DNA of 64,000 nt. Origin: Prorocentrum cordatum. Its lineage: Eukaryota > Sar > Dinophyceae > Prorocentrales > Prorocentraceae. Of the stretch, positions 20,503 through 32,690 are shown piece by piece. The notes beneath the pieces were generated by a model. The model was given only the letters and a program-made list of their open reading frames with translations, did no database searches and was not told where the DNA came from. Position 1 is the first letter of the stretch, and the number at the start of each line of letters is the position of its first letter. A program made the translations under genes and the position numbers. Location of the stretch: the NCBI GenBank assembly GCA_963575745.1, contig CAUYUJ010022059.1, positions 996,243 through 1,060,242 of the forward strand, read 5' to 3'.

Positions 20503-20859
20503 AGATCTATGACGGTGCCGTCGTTCAGATAATCTTTGTTCAGCTCTTGATGTGCTGGCTTTTGGGGGGTACCTTCGATCTTTGACCTAACGTCGAACGT
20601 GATGCGTTGCTTTCACGTGTGGGCCCCAAGCTGGGGCCATCGTTAGCATACTATAGCCAAACCGTGGGAAACGGTGACGTAGGCTCACTCCGAAAACTCG
20701 TGGGTAAAAGGAGGGAGGTACCACTCCAAGTGGTGTCCCGTAACCCTTGCCCTTCGATCCGTACTGCAATTCCTCGTGGCTCATGACTATACCAATTACA
20801 CCCACCAAAGGGGGCGTGCCGCAGATGACAGAGCCCGCTCCGCTACCAACTTGATACAT
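20503..20859 (-). other. Segment between gag relic and satellite array
   Basis: A minus-strand frame (20919-20587) reads VGSGAGSVICGTPPLVGVIG and YGTPLGVVPPSFYPRVFG, with no recognised domain. It may be the 5' untranslated or LTR part of the gag relic. A related GCTCCGCTACC motif lies near 18247 just upstream of the LTR-like segment of the giant element. The satellite starts at 20860. Confidence 0.3.
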
Positions 20860-21213
20860 CGGCGTTACAAAAGTTTCGTCATAAAATAAAAGTCGATCAT
20901 CTTGCATATGCAAAGACAAATCCCGCCCCGGTGGGATTTCTAGAACCGTGTGAATTTACGTCGGGATTTCAAAATGTCCCGTTTTAAATCTATACTATTA
21001 TAGTAAGGGATGAAATCCCACTTTGAAACATCCCGGATCTTTGATCCGACCGCTCTTGACTCAGTCCGCTAGGATTCTAAGGGGGAAAGGGGGGCCAGCT
21101 CGGCGCGGCCAGGGCAGTGGTCAGCCTCTGCCCGCTTGCTCACGCGGAAGGAAGACACGAAACCCATGCCACCTTCAAGCTCTCATGAAACGTGACGAAC
21201 TTTTGTAACGGCG
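20860..21213. mobile_element. Satellite TIR core, copy 1 (354 bp)
   Basis: The ends are CGGCGTTACAAAAGTTTCGTCA and, inverted, TGACGAACTTTTGTAACGGCG: terminal inverted repeats of about 21 bp. Internal hairpins include AAATCCC...GGGATTT, CTATA...TATAG and GGATC-TTT-GATCC. A 61-codon plus-strand frame (21023-21208) starts MKHPGSLIRPLL. The left flank is unique sequence, so this is the left edge of the array. Confidence 0.75.
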
Positions 21214-22108
21214 TAGCGGTATTTCAGACACCGCGCGGCGAGCGTCGATCCCTGGAAATCTGGCGTGGCAGGCGTAGCCTTCCTTATCCGGCGCGGCAGG
21301 CGAAGCCTTTGTTTGTCCGGCGTGCGATAAAATCGATGGGGTGAATGATGATGCGTCGCCATCGTGGATCCCTCAGCGGTATTTCAGACACCGCGCGGCG
21401 AGCGTCGATCCCATGGAAATCTGGCGCGGCAGGCGTAGCCTTCCCTATCCGGCGCGGCAGGCGAAGCCTTTGTTTGTCCGGCGTGCGATGAAATCGACGG
21501 GGTGAATGATGATGCGTCGCCATCGTGGGTCCCTGGAAATCTGGCGTGGCAGGCGTAGCCTTCCTTATCCCGCGCGGCAGGCGAAGCCTTTGTTTGTCCG
21601 GCGTGCGATGAAATCGATGGGGTGAATGATGATGCGTCGCCATCGTGGATCCCTCAGCGGTATTTCAGACACCGCGCGGCGAGCGTCGATCCCCTGGAAA
21701 TCTGGCGTGGCAGGCGTAGCCTTCCTTATCCGGCGCGGCAGGCGAAGCCTTTGTTTGTCCGGCGAGCGATGAAATCGATGGGGTGAATGATGATGCGTCG
21801 CCATCGTGGATCCCTCAGCGGTATTTCAGACACCGCGCGGCGAGCGTCGATCCTCTGGAAATCTGGCGTGGCAGACACGGCGCGGCAGGCGGCGAGCGAT
21901 AAAATCGATGGGGTGAATGATGATGCGTCGCCATCGTGGATCCCTCAGCGGTATTTCAGACACCGCGCGGCGAGCGTCGATCCATGGAAATCTGGCGCGG
22001 CAGGCGTAGCCTTCCCTATCCGGCGCGGCAGGCGAAGCCTTTGTTTGTCCGGCGTGCGATGAAATCGATGGGGTGAATGATGATGCGTCGCCATCGTGGA
22101 TCCCTCAT

Positions 22109-22462
22109 CGGCGTTACAAAAGTTTCGTCATAAAATAAAAGTCGATCATCTTGCATAAGCAAAGACAAATCCCGCCCCGGTGGGATTTCTAGAACCGTGT
22201 GAACTTACGTCGGGATTTCAAAATGTCCCGTTTTAAATCTATACTATTATAGTAAGGGATGAAATCCCACTTTGAGACATCCCGGATCTTTGATCCGACC
22301 GCTCTTGACTCAGTCCGCTAGGATTCTAAGGGGGAAAGGGGGGCCAGCTCGGCGCGGCCAGGGCAGTGGTCAGCCTCTGCCCGCTTGCTCACGCGGAAGG
22401 AAGACACGAAACCCATGCCACCTTCAAGCTCTCATGAAACGTGACGAACTTTTGTAACGGCG
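22109..22462. mobile_element. Satellite TIR core, copy 2 (354 bp)
   Basis: Near-identical to copy 1, including both terminal inverted repeats and the 61-codon frame (22272-22457, starting MRHPGSLIRP). Confidence 0.75.
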
Positions 22463-22826
22463 TAGCGGTATTTCAGACACCGCGCGGCGAGCGTCGATCC
22501 CCGGAAGCGCAGGCGTAGCCTTCCTATTTCCGGCGCGGCAGGCGAAGCCTTTGTTTGTCCGGCGTGCGATAAAACGATGGGGGAATGATGATTGCTCGCC
22601 CATCGTGGATTCCCTCAGCGGTATTTCAGACACCGCGCGGCGAGCGTCCGATTCCCATGGAAATCTGGCGTGGCAGGCGTAGCCTTCCTTATCCGGCGCG
22701 GCAGGCGAAGCCTTTGTTTGTACATCGTGGATCCCTCACGGTATTTCAGACACCGCGCGGCGAGCGTCGATCCCCTGGAAATCTGGCGTGGCAGGCGTAG
22801 CCTTCCTTATCCGGCGCGGCAGGCGA

Positions 22827-22926
22827 NNNNNNNNNNNNNNNNNNNNNNNNNNNNNNNNNNNNNNNNNNNNNNNNNNNNNNNNNNNNNNNNNNNNNNNNNN
22901 NNNNNNNNNNNNNNNNNNNNNNNNNN
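22827..22926. other. Assembly gap of 100 N
   Basis: Exactly 100 N inside the satellite array, a fixed-length scaffold join. The true number of repeat units here is unknown. Confidence 0.95.
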
Positions 22927-22933
22927 CCCTCAT

Positions 22934-23287
22934 CGGCGTTACAAAAATTTCGTCATAAAATAAAAGTCGATCATCTTGCATAAGCAAAGACAAATCCCGC
23001 CCCGGTGGGATTTCTGGAACCGTGTGAATTCACATCGGGATTTCAAAATGTCCCGTTTTAAATCTATATTATTATAGTAAGGGATGAAATCCCACTTTTA
23101 GAAATCCCGGATCTTTGATCCGACCGCTCTTGACTCAGTCCGCTAGGATTCTAAGGGGGAAGGGGGGGCCAGCTCGGCGCGGCCAGGGCAGTGGTCAGCT
23201 TCTGCCCGCTTGCTCACGCGGAAGGAAGACACGAAGCTCATGCCACCTTCAAGCTCTCATGAAACGTGACGAACTTTTGTAACGGCG
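22934..23287. mobile_element. Satellite TIR core, copy 3 (354 bp)
   Basis: Complete, with both inverted ends. It starts eight bases after the assembly gap. It has small differences from copies 1 and 2 (AAAAATTT in the left end, CTATATTATTATAG inside). Confidence 0.75.
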
Positions 23288-24246
23288 TAGCGGTATTTCA
23301 GACACCGCGCGGCGAGCTTCGATCCCCTGGAAATCTGGCGTGGCAGGCGTAGCCTTCCTTATCCGGCGCGGCAGGCGAAGCCTTTGTTTGTCCGGCGTGC
23401 ACGGCGAAGCCTCATCGTAGGCGAGCAGACCTGGTCTACGCAATGGTGGACATGGCGGATGATGCGCAGGGTTTGCGCGCGATGAAAGCGATGGGGTGTG
23501 AATGATGATTGCGGTCGCCATCGTGGATACCTACGGTTTCAGACACCGCGCCGGCGAGCTCGCATCCCCTGGAATTGGGGGGGCGTGGCAGGCGTAGCCT
23601 TCCTTATATCGGAAGCGGCAGGCGAAGCCTTTGTTTGTCCGGCGTGCACGGCGAAGCCTCACCGTAGGCCAGCAGACTGGTCTAACGCAGTGGCGATCAT
23701 GGCGGATGATGCGCAGGGTTGCGCGCGATGAAATCGATGGGGTGAATGATGATGCGTCGCCATCGTGGATCCGGTATTTCAGACACCGCGCGGCGAGCGT
23801 CGATCCCCTGGAAATCTGGCGTGGCAGGCGTAGCCTTCCTTATCCGGCGCGGCAGGCGAAGCCTTTGTTTGTCCGGCGTGCACGGCGAAGCCTCACCGTA
23901 GGCGAGCAGACTGGTCTAACGCAATGGCGATCATGGCGGATGATGCGCAGGGTTGCGCGCGATGAAATCGATGGGGTGAATGATGATGCGTCGCCATCGT
24001 GGATCCCTGAATTTCAGACACCGCGCGGCGAGCGTCGATCCCCTGGAAATCTGGCGTGGCAGGCGTGGCCTTCCTTATCCGGCGCGGCAGGCGAAGCCTT
24101 TGTTTGTCCGGCGTGCACGGCGAAGCCTCAGCGTAGGCGAGCAGACAGGTCTAACGCAATGGCGATCATGGCGGATGATGCGCAGGGTTGCGCGCGATGA
24201 AATCGATGGGGTGAATGATGATGCGTCGCCATCGTGGATCCCTCAT

Positions 24247-24598
24247 CGGCGTTACAAAAGTTTCGTCATAAAATAAAAGTCGATCATCTTGCATAAGCAA
24301 AGACAAATCCCGCCCCGGTGGGATTTCTAGAACCGTGTGAATTACGTCGGGATTTCAAAATGTCCCGTTTTTAATCTATACTATTATAGTAAGGGATGAA
24401 ATCCCACTTTTAGAAATCCCGGATCTTTGATCCGACCGCTCTTGACTCAGTCCGCTAGGATTCTAGGGGGGACGGGGGGGGCAGCTCGGCGCGGCCAGGG
24501 CAGTGGTCAGCCTCTGCCCGCTTGCTCACGCGGAAGGGAGACACGAAACCCATGCCACTTTCAAGCTCTCATGAAACGTGACGAACTTTGTAAAGCCG
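24247..24598. mobile_element. Satellite TIR core, copy 4 (352 bp, decayed right end)
   Basis: The left inverted repeat is intact. The right end reads GACGAACTTTGTAAAGCCG, with several changes. The short units that follow (24600-24900) are also the most diverged in the array. Confidence 0.7.
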
Positions 24599-25572
24599 TA
24601 GTAGTAGGGTATTCAGACACCGCGCGGCGAGCGTGGATTCCCCTGGAAATTCTGGGCGTGGCAGGCGTGTGGCCTCCCCTTTACCGGCGCGCAGCGAGCC
24701 CTTTGTTTTTTGGTTTGTCCGGCTGTGCACGGCGAAGCCTCATGTAGGCGAGCAGATGGTCTAACGCAATGAGCGATCATGGCGGATGATGCGCGGGTTG
24801 CGCGCGAGAAATTTCGATGGGTTTGGAATGATGATGCGTCGCCATCGTGGAATCCCTCACGGTATTTCGACACCGCGCGGCGAGCGTTCGATCCCCTGCG
24901 AAATCTGGCGTGGCAGGCGTAGCCTTTCCTTATTCCGGCGCGGCAGGCGAAGCCTTTGTTTGTCCGGCGGCACGGCGAAGCCCCACCGTAGGCGAGCAGA
25001 CCGGTCTAACGCAATGGCGATCATGGCGGATGATGCGCAGGGTTGCGCGCGATGAAATCGATGGGGTGAGTGATGGTGCGTCGCCATCGTGGATCCCTGT
25101 ATTTCAGACACCGCGCGGCGAGCGTCGATCCCCTGGAAATCTGGCGTGGCAGGCGTGGCCTTCCTTATCCGGCGCGGCAGGCGAAGCCTTTGTTTGTCCG
25201 GCGTGCACGGCGAAGGCCTCATCGTAGGCGAGCAGACCGGTCTAACGCAATGGCGATCATGGCGGATGATGCGCAGGGTTGCGCGCGATGAAATCGATGG
25301 GGTGAATGATGATGCGTCGCCATCGTGGATCCCTGTATTTCTGACACCGCGCGGCGAGCGTCGATCCCCTGGAAATCTGGCGTGGCAGGCGTGGCCTTCC
25401 TTATCCGGCGCGGCAGGCGAAGCCTTTGTTTGTCCGGCGTGCACGGCGAAGCCTCACCGTAGGCGAGCAGACCGGCCTAACGCAATGGCGATCATGGCGG
25501 ATGATGCGCAGGGTTGCGCGCGATGAAATCGATGGGGTGAATGATGATGCGTCGCCATCGTGGATCCCTCAT

Positions 25573-25926
25573 CGGCGTTACAAAAGTTTCGTCATAAAAT
25601 AAAAGTCGATCATCTTGCATAAGCAAAGACAAGTCCCGCCACGGTGGGATTTCTAGAACCGTGTGAATTTACGTCGGGATCTCAAAATGTCCCGTTTTAA
25701 ATCTATACTATTATAGTAAGGGATGAAATCCCACTTTTAGAAATCCCGGATCTTTGATCCGACCGCTCTTGACTCAGTCCGCTAGGATTCTAGGGGGGAA
25801 GGGGGGGCCAGCTCGGCGCTGCCAGGGCAGTGGTCAGCCTCTGCCCGCTTGCTCACGCGGAAGGAAGACACGAAACCCATGCCACCTTCAAGCTCTCATG
25901 AAACGTGACGAACTTTTGTAACGGCG
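25573..25926. mobile_element. Satellite TIR core, copy 5 (354 bp)
   Basis: Complete, with both inverted ends. The internal GGGATCTC replaces GGGATTTC, a change shared with copy 6, which suggests that 5 and 6 arose by duplication of one block. Confidence 0.75.
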
Positions 25927-26647
25927 TAGCGGTATTTCAGACACCGCGCGTCGAGCGTCGATCCCCTGGAAATCTGGCGTGGCAGGCGTAAACATCCGAA
26001 TCCGGCGGGAGCGGCAGCCGAAGCCTTTTTGTTTCCGGCGTGCACGGCGAAGCCTCATCGTAGGCAAGCAGACTGGTCTAACGCAATGGCGATCATGGCG
26101 GATGATGCGCAGGGTTGCGCGCGATGAAATCGATGGGGTGAATGATGATGCGTCGCCATCGTGGATCCCTGTATTTCAGACACCGGCGCGGCGAGCGTCG
26201 ATCCCCTGAAAATCTGGCGTGGCATGCGTGGCCTTCCTTATCCGGCGCGGCAGGCGAAGCCTTTGTTTGTCCGGCGTGCACGGCGAAGCCTCACCGTAGG
26301 CGAGGCCGGACCGTTCTAAACGCAATGGCGATCATGGCGGATGATGCGCAGGGTTGCGCGCGATGAAATCGATGGGGTGAATGATGATGCGTCGCCATCG
26401 TGGATCCCTGTGTTTCAGACACCGCGCGGCGAGCGTCGATCCCCTGGAAATCTGGCGTGGCAGGCGTGGCCTTCCTTATCCGGCGCGGCAGGCGAAGCCT
26501 TTGTTTGTCCGGCGTGCACGGCGAAGCCTCACCGTAGGCGAGCAGACTGGTCTAACGCAATGGCGATCATGGCGGATGATGCGCAGGGTTGCGCGCGATG
26601 AAATCGATGGGGTGAATGATGATGCGTCGCCATCGTGGATCCCTCAT

Positions 26648-27000
26648 CGGCGTTACAAAAGTTTCGTCATAAATAAAAGTCGATCATCTTGCATAAGCAA
26701 AGACAAGTCCCGCCCCGGTGGGATTTCTAGAACCGTGTGAATTTACGTCGGGATCTCAAAATGTCCCGTTTTAAATCTATACTATTATAGTAAGGGATGA
26801 AATCCCACTTTTAGAAATCCCGGATCTTTGATCCGACCGCTCTTGACTCAGTCCGCTAGGATTCTAGGGGGGAAGGGGGGGCCAGCTCGGCGCGGCCAGG
26901 GCAGTGGTCAGCCTCTGCCCGCTTGCTCACGCGGAAGGAAGACACGAAACCCATGCCACCTTCAAGCTCTCATGAAACGTGACGAACTTTTGTAACGGCG
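26648..27000. mobile_element. Satellite TIR core, copy 6 (353 bp)
   Basis: Complete. One A is missing in the AT-rich stretch after the left inverted repeat. Shares GGGATCTC with copy 5. Confidence 0.75.
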
Positions 27001-27716
27001 TAGCGGTATTTCAGACACCGCGCGGCGAGCGTCGATCCCCTGGAAATCTGGCGTGGCAGGCGTAGCCTTCCTTATCCGGCGCGGCAGGCGAAGCCTTTGT
27101 TTGTCCGGCGTGCACGGCGAAGCCTCATCGTAGGCAAGCAGACTGGTCTAACGCAATGGCGATCATGGCGGATGATGCGCAGGGTTGCGCGCGATGAAAT
27201 CGATGGGGTGAATGATGATGCGTCGCCATCGTGGATCCTGTATTTCAGACACCGCGCGGCGAGCGTCGATCCCCTGGAAATCTGGCGTGGCAGGCGTGGC
27301 CTTCCTTATCCGGCGCGGCAGGCGAAGCCTTTGTTTGTCCGGCGTGCACGGCGAAGCCTCACCGTAGGCGAGCAGACCGGTCTAACGCAATGGCGATCAT
27401 GGCGGATGATGCGCAGGGTTGCGCGCGATGAAATCGATGGGGTGAATGATGATGCGTCGCCATCGTGGATCCCTCACGGTATTTCAGACACCGCGCGGCG
27501 AGCGTCGATCCCCTGGAAATCTGGCGTGGCAGGCGTAGCCTTCCTTATCCGGCGCGGCAGGCGAAGCCTTTGTTTGTCCGGCGTGCACGGCGAAGCCTCA
27601 TCGTAGGCTAGCAGACTGGTCTAACGCAATGGCGATCATGGCGGATGATGCGCAGGGTTGCGCGCGATGAAATCGATGGGGTGAATGATGATGCGTCGCC
27701 ATCGTGGATCCCTCAT

Positions 27717-28067
27717 CGGCGTTACAAAAGTTTCGTCATAAAACAAAAGTCGATCATCTTGCATAAGCAAATACAAATCCCGCCCCGGTGGGATTTCTAG
27801 AACCGTGTGAATTTACGTCGGGATTTCAAAGTGTCCCGTTTTAAATCTATACATTAAGTAAAGGATGATCCCACTTTAGAAATCCCGGGATTCTATGATT
27901 CCGACCGCTCTTGACCCAGCCCGCTAGGATTTAGGGGGGAAGGGGGGGCCAGCTCGGCGCGGCCAGGGCAGTGGTCAGCCTCTGCTCGCTTGCTCACGCG
28001 GAAGGAAGACACGAAACCCATGCCACCTTCAAGCTCTCATGAAACGTGACGAACTTTAGTAACGGCG
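27717..28067. mobile_element. Satellite TIR core, copy 7 (351 bp)
   Basis: Both ends are recognisable (right end GACGAACTTTAGTAACGGCG). The internal CTATACTATTATAG hairpin is degraded to CTATACATTAAGTA. Confidence 0.7.
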
Positions 28068-28808
28068 TAGCGGTATTTCAGACACCGCGCGGCGAGCGTC
28101 GATCCCCTGGAAATCTGGCGTGGCAGGCGTAACCTTCCTTATCCGGCGCGGCAGGCGAAGCCTTTGTTTGTCCGGCTTGCACGGCGAATCCTTTCACTTC
28201 GTAGGCCCCAAGCAGGGATTAATTGTCACTCGGGGCAGTGTCCCGTTGGCGCAGGGTCGCGCGCGATGCAAATCGATGGGGGCTGAAATGGATGATGCGT
28301 CAGCCAATCGTGGGAGGAACCTGTATTCAGAACCGCGCGGGATGCGTCGAATTCCCCTCGAAAGCTGGCGGGCAGGCGTGAGCCTTCTATCCGGCGCGGC
28401 AGGCGAAGCCTTTGTTTGTCCGGCGTGCACGGCGAAGACTCATCGTAGGCAAGCAGACTGGTCTAACGCAATGGCGATCATGGCGGATGATGCGCAGGGT
28501 TGCGCGCGATGAAATCGATGGGGTGAATGATGATGCGTCGCCATCGTGGATCCCTAGCGGTATTTCAGACACCGCGCGGCGAGCGTCGATCCCCTGGAAA
28601 TCTGGCGTGGCAGGCGTAGCCTTCCTTATCCGGCGCGGCAGGCGAAGCCTTTGTTTGTCCATCGTGGATCAGTCAGCGGTATTTCAGACACCGCGCGGCG
28701 AGCGTCGATCCCCTGGAAATCTGGCGTGGCAGGCGTAGCCTTCCTTATCCGGCGCGCGATGAATTCGATAGGGTGAATGATGATGCGTCGCCATCGTGGA
28801 TCCCTCAT

Positions 28809-29143
28809 CGGCGTTACAAAAGTTTCGACATAAAGTAAAAGTCGATCATCTTGCATAAGCAAAGACAAATCCCGCCCCGGTGGGATTTCTAGAACCGTGT
28901 GAACTTACGTCGGGATTTCAAAATGTCCCGTTTTAAATCTATACTATATAGTAAGGGATGAAATCCCACTTTTAGAAATCCCGGATCTTTGATCCGACCG
29001 CTCTTGACTCAGTCCGCTGGGATTCTAAGGGGGAAGGGGGGGCCAGCTCGGCGCGGCCAGGGCAGTGGTCAGCCTCTGCCCGCTTGCTCACGCGGAAGGA
29101 AGACACGAAACATGAAACTCTCATGAAACGTGACGCCACGGCG
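28809..29143. mobile_element. Satellite TIR core, copy 8 (335 bp, right end deleted)
   Basis: The left inverted repeat is intact apart from TTTCGACA. The right end is shortened to TGACGCCACGGCG, so the terminal repeat is lost. Confidence 0.7.
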
Positions 29144-30621
29144 TAGCGGTATTTCAGACACCGCGCGGCGAGCGTCGATCCCCTGGAAAATCTGGCGTGG
29201 CAGGCGTAGCCTTCCTTATCCGGCGCGGCAGGCGAAGCCTTTGTTTGTCCGGCGTGCGATAAATCGATGGGGTGAATGATGATGCGTCGCCATCGTGGAT
29301 CCCTCAGCGGTATTTCAGACACCGCGCGGCGAGCGTCGATCCCATGGAAATCTGGCGCGGCAGGCGTAGCCTCCCTATCCGGCGCGGCAGGCGAAGCCTT
29401 TGTTTGTCCGGCGTGCGATGAAATCGATGGGGTGAATGATGATGCGTCGCCATCGTGGATCCCTGGAAATCTGGCGTGGCAGGCGTAGCCTTCCTTATCC
29501 CGCGCGGCAGGCGAAGCCTTTGTTTGTCCTATTGCGATGAAATCGATGGGGTGAATGATGATGCGTCGCCATCGTGGATCCCTCAGCGGTATTTCAGACA
29601 CCGCGCGGCGAGCGTCGATCCCCTGGAAATCTGGCGTGGCAGGCGTAGCCTTCCTTATCCGGCGCGGCAGGCGACGCCTTTGTTTGTCCGGCGCGCGATG
29701 AAATCGATGGGGTGAATGATGATGCGTCGCCATCGTGGATCCCTCGCGGTATTTCAGACACCGCGCGGCGAGCGTCGATCCTCTGGAAATCTGGCGTGGC
29801 AGGCGTAGCCTTCCTGATCCGGCGCGGCAGGCGAAGCCTTTGTTTGTCCGGCGTGCGATAAAATCGATGGGGTGAATGATGATGCGTCGCCATCGTGGAT
29901 CCCTTCAGCGGTATTTCAAGACACCGCGCGGCGAGCGTCGATCCCATGGAAAATCTGGCGCGGCAGGCGTAGCCTTCCCTATCCGGCGCGGCAGGCGAAG
30001 CCTTTGTTTGTCCGGCGTGCGATGAAATCGATGGGGTGAATGATGATGCGTCGCCATCGTGGATCCCTGGAAATCTGGCGTGGCAGGCGTAGCCTTCCTT
30101 ATCCCGCGCGGCAGGCGAAGCCTTTGTTTGTCCGGCGTGCGATGAAATCGATGGGGTGATGATGCGACCATCGTGGATCCCTCAGCTTTCGAGCGTCGAT
30201 CCCCTGGAAATCTGGCGTGGCAGGCGGCGCTGCCTTTGTCCGGCGCGCGATGAAATCGATGGGGTGAATGATGATGCGTCGCCATCGTGGATCCCTCAGC
30301 GGTATTTCAGACACCGCGCGGCGAGCGTCGATCCTCTGGAAATCTGGCGTGGCAGGCGTAGCCTTCCTTATCCGGCGCGGCAGGCGAAGCCTTTGTTTGT
30401 CCGGCGTGCGATAAAATCGACGGGGTGAATGATGATGCGTCGCCATCGTGGATCCCTCAGCGGTATTTCAGACACCGCGCGGCGAGCGTCGATCCCATGG
30501 AAATCTGGCGCGGCAGGCGTAGCCTTCCCTATCCGGCGCGGCAGGCGAAGCCTTTGTTTGTCCGGCGTGCGATGAAATCGATGGGGTGAATGATGATGCG
30601 TCGCCATCGTGGATCCCTCAT

Positions 30622-30975
30622 CGGCGTTACAAAAGTTTCGTCATAAAATAAAAGTCGATCATCTTGCATAAGCAAAGACAAATCCCGCCCCGGTGGGATT
30701 TCTAGAACCGTGTGAATTTACGTCGGGATTTCAAAATGTCCCGTTTTAAATCTATACTATTATAGTAAGGGATGAAATCCCACTTTTAGAAATCCCGGAT
30801 CTTTGATCCGACCGCTCTTGACTCAGTCCGCTAGGATTCTAAGGGGGAAAGGGGGGCCAGCTCGGCGCGGCCAGGGCAGTGGTCAGCCTCTGCCCGCTTG
30901 CTCACGCGGAAGGAAGACACGAAACCCATGCCACCTTCAAGTTCTCATGAAACGTGACGAACTTTTGTAACGGCG
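30622..30975. mobile_element. Satellite TIR core, copy 9 (354 bp)
   Basis: Complete and almost identical to copy 1. The right flank (TAGTATGAGGAGATC) is unique sequence, so this is the right edge of the array. Confidence 0.75.
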
Positions 30976-32139
30976 TAGTATGAGGAGATCCGTGGTTGGT
31001 TAGGCCGTGAGGCGTGCCATAGCAATGACAATGAATGGATAACAAGAAATCGAAAGAGACATGGGATGGGATATGTTTCGGTACGCAAAGCAAGTGAGAC
31101 AACCACGATCTGGCATGAGGTCCGTACCGATCGGCTGCGGTGGTGCTGTGCTGCTCTCTGCGCCTCCCTCCCGAGCTCTATCAACTGGAGGAGAAGGAAG
31201 AGGAGGAGGAGGAGGAGGAGATAGATTTGACAAGGAGGGTGGGAGAGGAGGGGCGAGAGGATCAGGGAAAGAGGCCGAGAAAGATGAGGTCATTGCATGA
31301 GGAAGAGCACGAATCCGACGCAAAGAGAGCCCGATGGCCGAGCGAATAGCCGCTGGGGCTGGCGTTCTCTTCTGGCCAAGCCTTGGCGGCCCGCCCGCCG
31401 CCCCGTCGCACCGCCCCCCCAGATCGAGGCCCACTTCAAGGAGCACGGGGGAGGGGGGAGGAGGCCGACGCTGCGGGCGTAAGCGCCATGCAGCTCGCCT
31501 GAACAGACGATGGGGGAGGAAGGGGGATGCTGCTCAGGACCGGGAGGAAGAGATCCGAAGACGAACGACCGAGATTGATCACGCGCCGTTCCCGTCTGGA
31601 TCCTCCAAAACGCGACGGCCCCACGTGCGTCTGACGTTGTCTACGAGCGGGCGCACCGGTAGGCCCATCCTCACGGCAGCGACAATGTCGGTGCAGTCGG
31701 GCCGCCTGTCGTTCCTGGCGGGCGTGTGCGGGCACCCGGGCCGTCGCTCGACAAAGACGGCGCCGAGGAGCTCGGCGATCCCTGCCTCCTCCCCCCCTCC
31801 CCCCTCACGCCTCCTCCTCCTCCTCCTCCTCCTCCTCCTCCTCCACCTCCACCTCGCCCTTGCTCTCCCAATCCGTGTCTCAGTCCCCCTCCCCCCCCTG
31901 TTCCCCCGCCCCCGCCCCCTGTTCCCTTCTTGTGCTTTTCCTCCTTCCTCCTCTTCCTTCTCCACCTCCTCACCTCTTTGCCCAGACGCCTCCGTGGGGG
32001 TATCGAGAAGACTTCGGAAGCCCCTGGAGTCCTCCACGGGTCCCTGGAAGAACAGATAATACCCTGGCGAACGACCTGGCCCTTTTTGAAGCTTAATGTG
32101 ACTTGCATGCTGAATCTCCCTCTGGGACTCTGTCGAAAG
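30976..32139. other. Low-complexity DNA with GGA and CTC runs
   Basis: Purine-rich GGA/GAG runs (31180-31275) and a CTC run (31790-31860) dominate. Long frames on both strands are translations of these runs. No domain is recognised. Confidence 0.5.
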
Positions 32140-32690
32140 GGCGCGATCCGCATGACGGGCCGAGATGGGCGGAAACCCGAATTTCAACGCACCCGCTGAG
32201 GCCGTAGCTGGCTGGAGTTCTCTGTGGAGCACGATCCGTGTCAAGGGTGCGCCGAGATGGGCAAAGGCGCCGCCTTTGCAGGATTCCCGTTGAGATCCGA
32301 AACAGATGCCTATGGTGATCGATCCATGTGAGAGACGTGCGTGGAGCTCCCCGTGGGGGCCACGATCTGCGTGCGGGTGTGCCGAGATGTGCGGGGAGAC
32401 ACATGTGAACGCCCTCGTTGGGGCCGTAGGTGGGGCTCCCTGTGAGGCCACGACCCGCGTGAGGTGTGTGTGTGTGTGGGTTTGTGTACCGAAATGGGCA
32501 GGTGGGCACATGGGGATCCCCTCACCGGGGCCGCAGATGGAACTCCCCACGGGGCCACGATCACCGCGAGAGCGGTATGCGGAAATGTTCACGGAAAACA
32601 CGTGAACGCCGTCACTGGGGCCGTAGCTGGAGCTCCCTATGGGGCCACGGTCTGCGTGAGGTGTGTGCCGAGGTGGGCATGCTGCGTTCG
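32140..32690. repeat. Diverged relative of the 89-bp minisatellite
   Basis: Four to five units carry GGGGCCGTAGCTGGAGCTCC, CTATGGGGCCACG, GCGTGAGGTGTGTGCCGAG and GGTGGGCA blocks, matching in order the CTATGGGGCCACGAA, GTGTGAGG, GTGCCAAAATGGGC parts of the array at 540-1480. The period is nearer 100-110 bp and includes an ACACGTGAACGCC segment not found in the other array. Confidence 0.7.

Larger units (their letters stand above)
20860..30975. repeat. Higher-order satellite array, 10.1 kb
   Basis: Two kinds of unit alternate. Short units (about 155 bp, or about 236 bp with an extra segment) contain GGTATTTCAGACACCGCGCG, CTGGAAATCTGGCGTGGC, AGGCGTAGCCTTCC, AGGCGAAGCCTTTG, GATGAAATCGATGGGG and CGTCGCCATCGTGGATCCCT. 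Between groups of one to nine of these lies a 335-354-bp core with terminal inverted repeats, present nine times. The 236-bp form adds a block with CGAGCAGACTGGTCTAACGC. Copy identity is mostly above 95% by eye, with a few degraded units near 24600-24900 and 28190-28390. Repeated histidine-rich and Arg/Gly-rich open frames are by-products. An assembly gap lies inside the array. Confidence 0.9.

Noticed and set aside
21284-30607. Repeated minus-strand frames beginning MATHHHSPHRF and plus-strand frames rich in Arg/Gly, seemingly a protein repeat family
   Set aside because: They follow the satellite unit. Unit lengths are not constant multiples of three, the same DNA is read in different frames in successive units, and both strands are open. 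This is a by-product of repeat composition.
20860-30975. CRISPR array, because of regularly spaced repeats
   Set aside because: Units are 155-354 bp, there are no unique spacers of constant length, no cas genes, and the DNA is eukaryotic.
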